Positions 1-64,000 of a DNA stretch of 64,000 nt are shown here, one piece after another. The stretch lies in NCBI GenBank assembly GCA_054601695.1, contig BAAHQB010000042.1, positions 992,001-1,056,000 of the forward strand. The letters are read 5' to 3'. Position 1 is the stretch's first letter. Each line of letters starts with the position of its first letter. Both the position numbers and the translations under genes were made by a program. The notes beneath the pieces are model-generated. The model was not told the origin of the DNA. It was given only the letters and a program-made list of their open reading frames with translations, and searched no databases. This DNA comes from Amorphochlora amoebiformis. Its lineage: Eukaryota; Cercozoa; Chlorarachniophyceae.

Positions 1-40
1 TTATTATTATTATACTTGTATATATATATATATATATATA

Positions 41-105
<65 letters not shown>

Positions 106-198
106 ATATATATATTTAGTGGCCATGTATCTAGTATGTATATACATTCACTATCATGCCGTGTAATTATTTTATACATCATGATAATACTAGTATAC

Positions 199-237
<39 letters not shown>

Positions 238-259
238 TATGATTCATATATATATCATC

Positions 260-301
<42 letters not shown>

Positions 302-403
302 TCATATATGATATATCATAGTATATATTTATAGATAGATAGCCTAATATGTAAATGTATCATGAATCATAGACCGTATGCACATCATAGTACCCTGTAT
401 GCC

Positions 404-454
<51 letters not shown>

Positions 455-486
455 TTATTTTTAATGTACATTATGTTTGTATCACA

Positions 487-521
<35 letters not shown>

Positions 522-543
522 ATGTACATTATGTTTGTATCAC

Positions 544-598
<55 letters not shown>

Positions 599-755
599 CT
601 ATCTACTCTGCGCGTGCATAAATAATTGTAATAATACATTTATACTAGATGATACTATGATAACCATTCAGATTGTATAAAACTTTAATGTGGAATATAT
701 ATATTTTATATATATATGTATATATGTATGTATATATATATATATATATGTACAC

Positions 756-827
<72 letters not shown>

Positions 828-870
828 ATATAATATAATTTAATATAAGATAATACAACATATATCATAT

Positions 871-1077
871 CATATGCCCTGATACTCCGAGTGTGAGTCT
901 CTGATTCATATAGTTCATAAGTTTCACGGTTCTGGTCCGGTGGTGGAGGTCATGACACTCTACTGGCTAGACTCCTGACCTAGCTGATCCGACTCTACTC
1001 ATGGCATTCTACACTACTAGTATCTAACCAACCTTTTATGTGCCCAGGCCTCCAAATATATTAGCAATTCTAAATAT
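871..1077. other. Unique non-coding island beyond the DPH2 3' end
   Basis: About 200 bp of non-repetitive sequence rich in CTAG and related tetramers, with no convincing exon on either strand. The rest of 1-1799 is TA tract. Similar CTAG-rich islands occur at 31772-32150, 45520-45780 and 62592-63250, all between genes. Confidence 0.6.
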
Positions 1078-1100
1078 GTGTATACGTATATAATATGTAC

Positions 1101-1142
<42 letters not shown>

Positions 1143-1165
1143 GTACTATATATGTACATATGATA

Positions 1166-1212
<47 letters not shown>

Positions 1213-1280
1213 TGTATCGTGTATGTTTATATATATATATATGTATATATTAATATATATATACATATACATACAAATAT

Positions 1281-1349
<69 letters not shown>

Positions 1350-1392
1350 GTATATTATATACATATATATATTATAAAATACACACACACAC

Positions 1393-1501
<109 letters not shown>

Positions 1502-1571
1502 GTGTGCATATGTAATTATTAAAAATATACATATTATATATTTTATATATAAAAGTATACTATAATACATA

Positions 1572-1651
<80 letters not shown>

Positions 1652-1712
1652 TACATATACTTGTATGTATGCACAACTATATACCAAAGTATATATATAT
1701 ATATGTATATAA

Positions 1713-1758
<46 letters not shown>

Positions 1759-1799
1759 ACATATATACATTTATCCATGTATATATATATATATATATA

Positions 1800-15822
<14,023 letters not shown>

Positions 15823-16059
15823 AAAATAATTCGTCGGCTCGGAATCTAACGCCTTCCCGCCGTCCTACCAACGTTGACCCGCTCAATCAGGCGCCATTCT
15901 CCCGTGAAAGTCCATTATCTGGCCACAATTCCGATAAACCGGCCCTGAAATATGCCCAATCCGACGTCAGGTGCGTTCTCTCTGGATTTTATATGCAGAA
16001 ATCCCTTCCTATTCGCGAAATTGACCTTTTTCTCCTCCTTCAATTCAGGCCTTGCAACG
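15823..16059. promoter_or_regulatory. Probable bidirectional promoter between DPH2 and the KNL2-like gene
   Basis: 237 bp of balanced-composition sequence, free of TA tract, between two divergent start codons (DPH2 ATG at 15822 minus; candidate ATG at 16060 plus). It contains a GACGTCA half-CRE-like site near 15963 and a GGCGCCAT near 15889. No TATA box is obvious. Promoter role inferred from position. Confidence 0.5.
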
Positions 16060-31765
<15,706 letters not shown>

Positions 31766-31766
<1 letters not shown>

Positions 31767-31771
31767 ATAAA
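31766..31771 (+). promoter_or_regulatory. Poly(A) signal AATAAA of the KNL2-like gene
   Basis: AATAAA begins on the last base of the TAA stop codon (31764-31766), giving an unusually close stop and polyadenylation signal. No cleavage site can be assigned. Confidence 0.5.
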
Positions 31772-32197
31772 CATCTACCGCACTGGATTAGATACGTTTA
31801 CGCTTGTCGGTTCGATCTAGTTGTTACTTAGCTGCTAGTTGCATAAAAACTTAAAATTGAACAAAATGAAGTTCATACTCCTGTGTGCCATTCGATTCAC
31901 CACTTTTACTAGATCTAGCTGTTATGTATGTAGATAAATTTTCCTAGTCTATGTGTACGTACTGTTAGAGCTACTAGGCTAGTCTAGTAGTACCAGTACG
32001 GATCCATACTATCTAGAGGATCTAGAGGATTCTAGCTAATCTAGATCTAGTACTATGTAGATCTAGGATCTAGAGGATATCATGACACTACTCTGAGTCT
32101 ACTCTAGCCACTGTACTTTGCGCAAGTAAAACGGTTTTTTTAACACAAGCCGTTCCAACGTGTAATACGTCAAGCCGCTCATCCGCAAATAGGAGGG
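31772..32197. other. CTAG-rich intergenic island
   Basis: Intergenic sequence between the KNL2-like gene and tRNA-Gln. TCTAGA/CTAGATCTAG-type words recur many times from 31900 to 32110. No coding potential seen. Confidence 0.6.
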
Positions 32198-32206
32198 AAA
32201 AAAAAA
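32198..32206 (-). terminator. Pol III terminator of tRNA-Gln
   Basis: Nine consecutive T on the minus strand begin immediately after the tRNA 3' end, the standard RNA polymerase III stop. Confidence 0.9.
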
Positions 32207-32276
32207 GGTTCTACCGGGGATCGAACCCGGGTTGTGGGAATCAGAATCCCAAGTGATACCGCTACACTATAGAACC
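32207..32276 (-). tRNA. tRNA-Gln (CUG anticodon)
   Basis: Complete cloverleaf on the minus strand, 70 nt without CCA and without an intron. The acceptor stem GGTTCTA/TAGAACC is perfect; the D arm is GTG..CAC; the anticodon stem TGGGA/TCCCA encloses loop TTCTGAT with CTG at 34-36; the T arm is CCGGG-TTCGATC-CCCGG. B box GGTTCGATCC and the A-box region are intact. It stands alone between the 3' end of the KNL2-like gene and the start of the methyltransferase gene, transcribed away from the latter. Confidence 0.97.
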
Positions 32277-32344
32277 GATTATAGGAGAGCATGCTCCCTC
32301 AGGTGCGAAAACACAACCTATATCTTATAAATTTGCCTAAAATG

Positions 32345-32386
32345 CCGTTACTGCCGGGTACTATCGAAAGTACCAGGTAGTAACGG
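32345..32386. other. 42-nt imperfect stem-loop
   Basis: CCGTTACTGCCGGGTACT, a 6-nt ATCGAA loop, then AGTACCAGGTAGTAACGG: 16 of 18 positions pair. It sits between tRNA-Gln and the methyltransferase start codon. Role unknown; possible cis element or transposon relic. Confidence 0.7.
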
Positions 32387-32522
32387 AAGATGTGAATTTA
32401 TATGGCGCTAATGTTGCCCCAAAACTTCGAAGCATCCGGACTTCCGGATTCGTGCATATGTTCCGTTTTGGGAAGCGACAAGTCATCCGTGCGTTCTCCC
32501 CCTCCCTACTTTCACAACGAAT

Positions 32523-44860
<12,338 letters not shown>

Positions 44861-44996
44861 CCTCTTTGGATGCTTCGGATCCTGAAACCTCTGTCTCATT
44901 CTAATGGGTATGTTTCTTCGCGTTCCTCTGATAGATGCGATCGGTGGGACATTATATCGAAATTATGCAGTTACTGTGCTTCTTGTAACTGCAGAG

Positions 44997-45027
<31 letters not shown>

Positions 45028-45267
45028 TAATTATCATTTTGATACATATATATATATATATATATACATATATCTTTTCGGGCTAGTCGTCTGTGTACAT
45101 TTTATTTATTCGTAGGTATGTATTGATGTGTATATGGATATACGATATATAATATCATGATCATAAGTATCATGTGATACACATATATGTATATATGTAT
45201 ATATGTAGTATACGGTATATATATATATATATATATATAATGATAGTAAATATACATATATAGCTAG

Positions 45268-45305
<38 letters not shown>

Positions 45306-45477
45306 GTTATATGTATATATAACGTATCATAAGTTACACATGTACTGCGCTCACTATGAAAAAGTATATATATATATATATATGTATACTATATATATAA
45401 TATATATATAGACCTATATGTAAATATGTATGCATATATAATATATGTGTGTATATATATACATACATATATGTATG

Positions 45478-45511
<34 letters not shown>

Positions 45512-45786
45512 CTAGATCTAGTAGATATAATTCATATATTCATCATCGTAGCATACCGTCCTAATCCAAAAATGATCGATCACTTGGGTTCTTTCTTCTT
45601 GATAAAATAACTCAACTTAACACTGATGTACATTAGCCGCTGTAGCGATACATACATTCTATCTAACATCTTGGAATGATGAGACCATTATCTCATCGAC
45701 CATGAATCACATGACTCATGTCGTCGACCATTAATCATGTCATCGACCATTGTCCGTTGGACTCACGATAGTATCACTGGCACAGA

Positions 45787-45825
<39 letters not shown>

Positions 45826-45914
45826 TACATACATATATATAGATATAGATATATTATATATGCACACACACATATACATATATACATACATACATATACA
45901 GATATATGCACATA

Positions 45915-45956
<42 letters not shown>

Positions 45957-45987
45957 TAGTTATATGTAATATATATGGTTGTTTTCG
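44861..45987. other. Convergent intergenic region
   Basis: Lies between the stop of the methyltransferase gene and the stop of the minus-strand polyQ gene. It contains a T-rich stretch with a (TTA)n run at 45007-45028, TA tracts, and a unique CTAG-bearing island at 45520-45785. Within the island TCGACCAT recurs near 45697, 45723 and 45742. Confidence 0.6.
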
Positions 45988-46052
45988 CTAGAAGAGAGTA
46001 CGGCTTGCCCTTGAGTTTCGTATTTGCTCGTCGCTTTCCTGCTATATGTATG

Positions 46053-46113
<61 letters not shown>

Positions 46114-46542
46114 CGTTATGTGTGTGTATATGTATATGTGTTACTGTATACATATATATATATATATATATATATATCGTATATATATGTACGTAATTAT
46201 ATATATATATATATATTAATACTTCTAGACACATATACAGTACACATTCACATACCCATATAAATCTACATACACACATACATATACACATATAGGATAT
46301 AATAATATATCAATATTACCCAACGTGCACGTAAAGTAGCCTCAAGATCACTGTTACCTCCAGAGGCAAACCCAAACCCTTCTGGTTCGCGGAGGGTATC
46401 CTGGAGATCAGATGAGGGGTAAACAAGAGATCAGATGAGGGTAAACAAGGAGCGAAAAGAGTGAGGATCTGAGAGAATATACATATTATTATTTCTGTAA
46501 GGAATATATATTTATATATATATATGTGAATGTATGTATATG

Positions 46543-46621
<79 letters not shown>

Positions 46622-46674
46622 TATTATACACACACAAACAATATATAATAGAGAAATCTCAAATACACACACAC

Positions 46675-46719
<45 letters not shown>

Positions 46720-47046
46720 CATTTACATTTACATATAAATATATACATATCAATATACATATACATAGATACATATATACACACACACATATATATATAT
46801 ACATATATATATATATGTATATATAATATCTACCATAGAGAATACCTGCAGCACGGTATCAGCGACGTCTCCTTTCACTTCTTTTCCATCTTTTTTTTCC
46901 TCTTTTTCTTCATTTTTTGTTCCCTTTTGTTGTTGGTGTTGCTGTTGAGTTTGCTGTTGCCGTTGCTGTTGTTGTTGCACTTCCTCTTGAGGTTGCTCTT
47001 GCCTCCCTTGCTGCGTTTCGTTTTGCGATACTGGTTGCAGAGTATT

Positions 47047-47141
<95 letters not shown>

Positions 47142-47498
47142 TAGTATATATAATTACATATTCATATGTAGAGTTATATCTCCTCCTCTCTCTCTATCTC
47201 TCTCTCCCTTTCTCTTCTCTCTCTCTCTCTCTTTATTACGACGACTGATTATCTCCATCCTCACCCCCTTAAAAAACTTCTTCCCTCCAAAAAAAGTCAA
47301 ATCAAAACCTGAAGCTGACGATGACCCTGAACAACTCGAGGATACTCTCCGTTTTTTCGCCGACCCAGTCAATAACTTCTCATTGCTTTCCCTCTTCAGA
47401 GAACGGCTTCCGCGCTTAGAACTGCTCTGAGTCGCATTCCTTTGCATGGTAGGGGGTAATGAATGTTCCTTTGGGCTTGGTGCTTGTCCTTTTCCCAT
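45988..47498 (-). CDS. Small basic/polyQ protein of unknown function, four exons
   Basis: Not recognised. Exons in transcript order: 47309-47498 (or to 47265 with a different donor), 46846-47030, 46358-46468, 45988-46041. With the first donor they sum to 540 nt, 179 aa plus stop, all in phase. The N-terminus is serine- and lysine-rich with an NLS-like cluster ([11 protein letters not shown]). Exon 2 encodes a glutamine-rich run ([17 protein letters not shown]) followed by K/E-rich sequence. Exon 3 is more hydrophobic ([16 protein letters not shown]). The last exon is short and polar, ending TLF-stop. It starts 70 bp from a candidate start of the divergent OB-fold gene, so the two may share a promoter. 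The order basic - polyQ - short hydrophobic segment suggests a nuclear protein, but that is inference only. Confidence 0.6.
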
Positions 47499-47568
47499 TG
47501 TATTCTGGTCACTGACGAATAAACAATTGAGGCTCCTTTTGGGTTGAAACGGGAACGCTTAGGGAGAA
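47499..47568. promoter_or_regulatory. Probable short bidirectional promoter (70 bp)
   Basis: Only 70 bp separate the minus-strand start codon of the polyQ gene (47498) from an ATG at 47569 that opens an 82-codon plus-strand frame. No repeat sequence here. If the plus-strand start is really further down, the shared region is longer (to 48377). Confidence 0.35.
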
Positions 47569-62591
<15,023 letters not shown>

Positions 62592-63250
62592 ATCAAATGC
62601 TTACTTATGGTCACCATGGTAACCTAGTAAATATAAGTTGACGAAGTCCAAGTCTAGTTGCTTAAACTTTACGGTCTAGTAACTAGGTAAGTACCAACGG
62701 TGACTATATCAATCGCTCGACAATGTTCCTAGATCTAGTAGATTGTGCGTCGAGAGATCATAAGTGGTAATCATAGTCTAGAGTGTAGGTTATGTTATTC
62801 TTGTTGTGGATCAAAATTTAGATAATTCACTAGTAACTAGTAACAGTGACTTGAGTAGGTAGGTCCATCTAGCTATCTAGCAATATGTCTACGGTCTAAT
62901 CAATTACCTTAATAGATATTGACACACCGGCCCGTAACTAGGTGAATCAACGGTCTAGAATTTAACCTCATTTCAACGATTTGCTCATGATTATATTTAC
63001 TCCGGACTCAGGCTATAGAGCTCAGGATACGTACGTATATTACACCTCATAGATCTAGTTCGCCTAGTAGAAAGTTGAGAGCGATAGTCTAGATAGTTGG
63101 TATTCATATAGTATAAGCTATTCCTTCGTGCCGTATTGGTATTCATATAGTAAATTATCCCTTGGTGCCGTACACCTGTCGAACCGAGGTCTTAGGGTTC
63201 TTCCTGTAGATTAGGCATATCTAGATGTGCTTGTATATTCTACCCCAACC
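62592..63250. other. CTAG-rich intergenic region after the OB-fold gene
   Basis: Non-repetitive 650 bp dense in CTAG words (CTAGTAACTAG, ATCTAGTAGA and similar), with a short internal echo (GTATTCATATAGTA near 63102 and 63138). No exon or RNA gene recognised. Confidence 0.6.
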
Positions 63251-63255
63251 CAAAT

Positions 63256-63330
63256 TTTCATATATATTTATATATATATATATATATATTCTACCCCAAC
63301 CCGAATTTTCATACATAAATTTATATATAT
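63256..63330. repeat. Tandem echo of a 24-bp unit
   Basis: TATTCTACCCCAACCCAAATTT at about 63235-63260 is repeated with one change (CCCGAATTT) at 63288-63312, with TA tract between. Confidence 0.7.
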
Positions 63331-63353
63331 ATATATATATATATATTTATAAA

Positions 63354-63395
<42 letters not shown>

Positions 63396-63463
63396 TATAT
63401 GTATATATATATTGGTATAGATATATACACATATTATATATACATACATATGTACATATATAC

Positions 63464-63507
<44 letters not shown>

Positions 63508-63577
63508 TATATTTACATATATATACACATGTGTATGGTATCATCTTTATATATATATATATTTAAACATAATATAA

Positions 63578-63676
<99 letters not shown>

Positions 63677-63695
63677 CAAATATATTTCGACTCAC

Positions 63696-63747
63696 TCGTC
63701 GAGAGCAGCTTCGATAAGCTCTTTCTTGCACTTCTCGTCCACAGACC
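63696..63747 (-). CDS. Single exon of an unidentified minus-strand gene (partial)
   Basis: A unique 52-nt island in TA tract, bounded on the minus strand by an ACAG acceptor and a strong GTGAGT donor. One frame reads [16 protein letters not shown], a plausible amphipathic helix. The rest of the gene would lie on both sides, beyond the window upstream. Family not recognisable from 16 residues. Confidence 0.5.
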
Positions 63748-63784
63748 CTGTATATATATAATACATATATATATATATATATAT

Positions 63785-63845
<61 letters not shown>

Positions 63846-63853
63846 CATATATA

Positions 63854-63941
<88 letters not shown>

Positions 63942-64000
63942 CGGGGTGAATGAGCCTTTTAAGATAGTAATATTGTGTTATATACATATGAAAATGTTAT
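63748..64000. other. TA tract and short unique edge
   Basis: Almost pure TA with TTATATA interruptions up to 63940, then 60 bp of unique sequence running off the window. No supported feature. Confidence 0.6.

Overview
Nuclear DNA of an intron-rich eukaryote, species not identifiable from sequence alone. The clues are GT-AG introns in every gene, a tRNA-Gln(CUG) with internal A/B boxes and a Pol III T-run, an AATAAA at one gene end, degenerate TTAGGG arrays, and protein-coding genes cut into 17-38 short exons. Genes for DPH2, a KNL2/M18BP1-like SANT protein and a MEIOB/RPA-like OB protein would fit a unicellular eukaryote, perhaps near the opisthokonts, but that placement is only a guess.

Most of the window is (TA)n dinucleotide tract, with a few very long (CT)n/(GA)n tracts and TTAGGG/CCCTAA arrays. 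Almost all of this lies inside introns. The long [12 protein letters not shown] and RERERE reading frames are repeat translations. Reading only the non-repetitive islands, and requiring splice sites and codon phase to agree across every junction, yields five protein-coding genes, one tRNA and one exon of a sixth gene.

Layout: (1) DPH2, minus strand, about 1.8-15.8 kb. (2) Head to head with it, a long plus-strand gene at 16.06-31.77 kb whose C-terminal half resembles KNL2/M18BP1 (centromere licensing) and which also carries two FCS-type zinc fingers; its 5' part holds a tandemly duplicated exon block. (3) tRNA-Gln(CUG), minus, 32.2 kb. (4) A class I SAM methyltransferase, plus, 32.5-44.9 kb, 17 exons with every junction in phase (317 aa). 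(5) A small polyQ protein, minus, 46.0-47.5 kb. (6) Divergent from it, an OB-fold/zinc-ribbon protein of the RPA1/MEIOB kind, plus, about 47.6-62.6 kb. (7) One minus-strand exon near 63.7 kb.

Two signals stand out beyond the genes. First, many exons have decayed partial copies ('echoes', exon edge plus splice site) in the neighbouring intron, each isolated by TA tract. Second, a roughly 125-155 bp element with internal stem-loops recurs about 12 times, always inside TTAGGG arrays and always in the same orientation relative to the repeat. A 466-bp hAT-like inverted-repeat element sits in a TA tract of one intron. All gene models come from reading by eye; transcripts would confirm or correct them.
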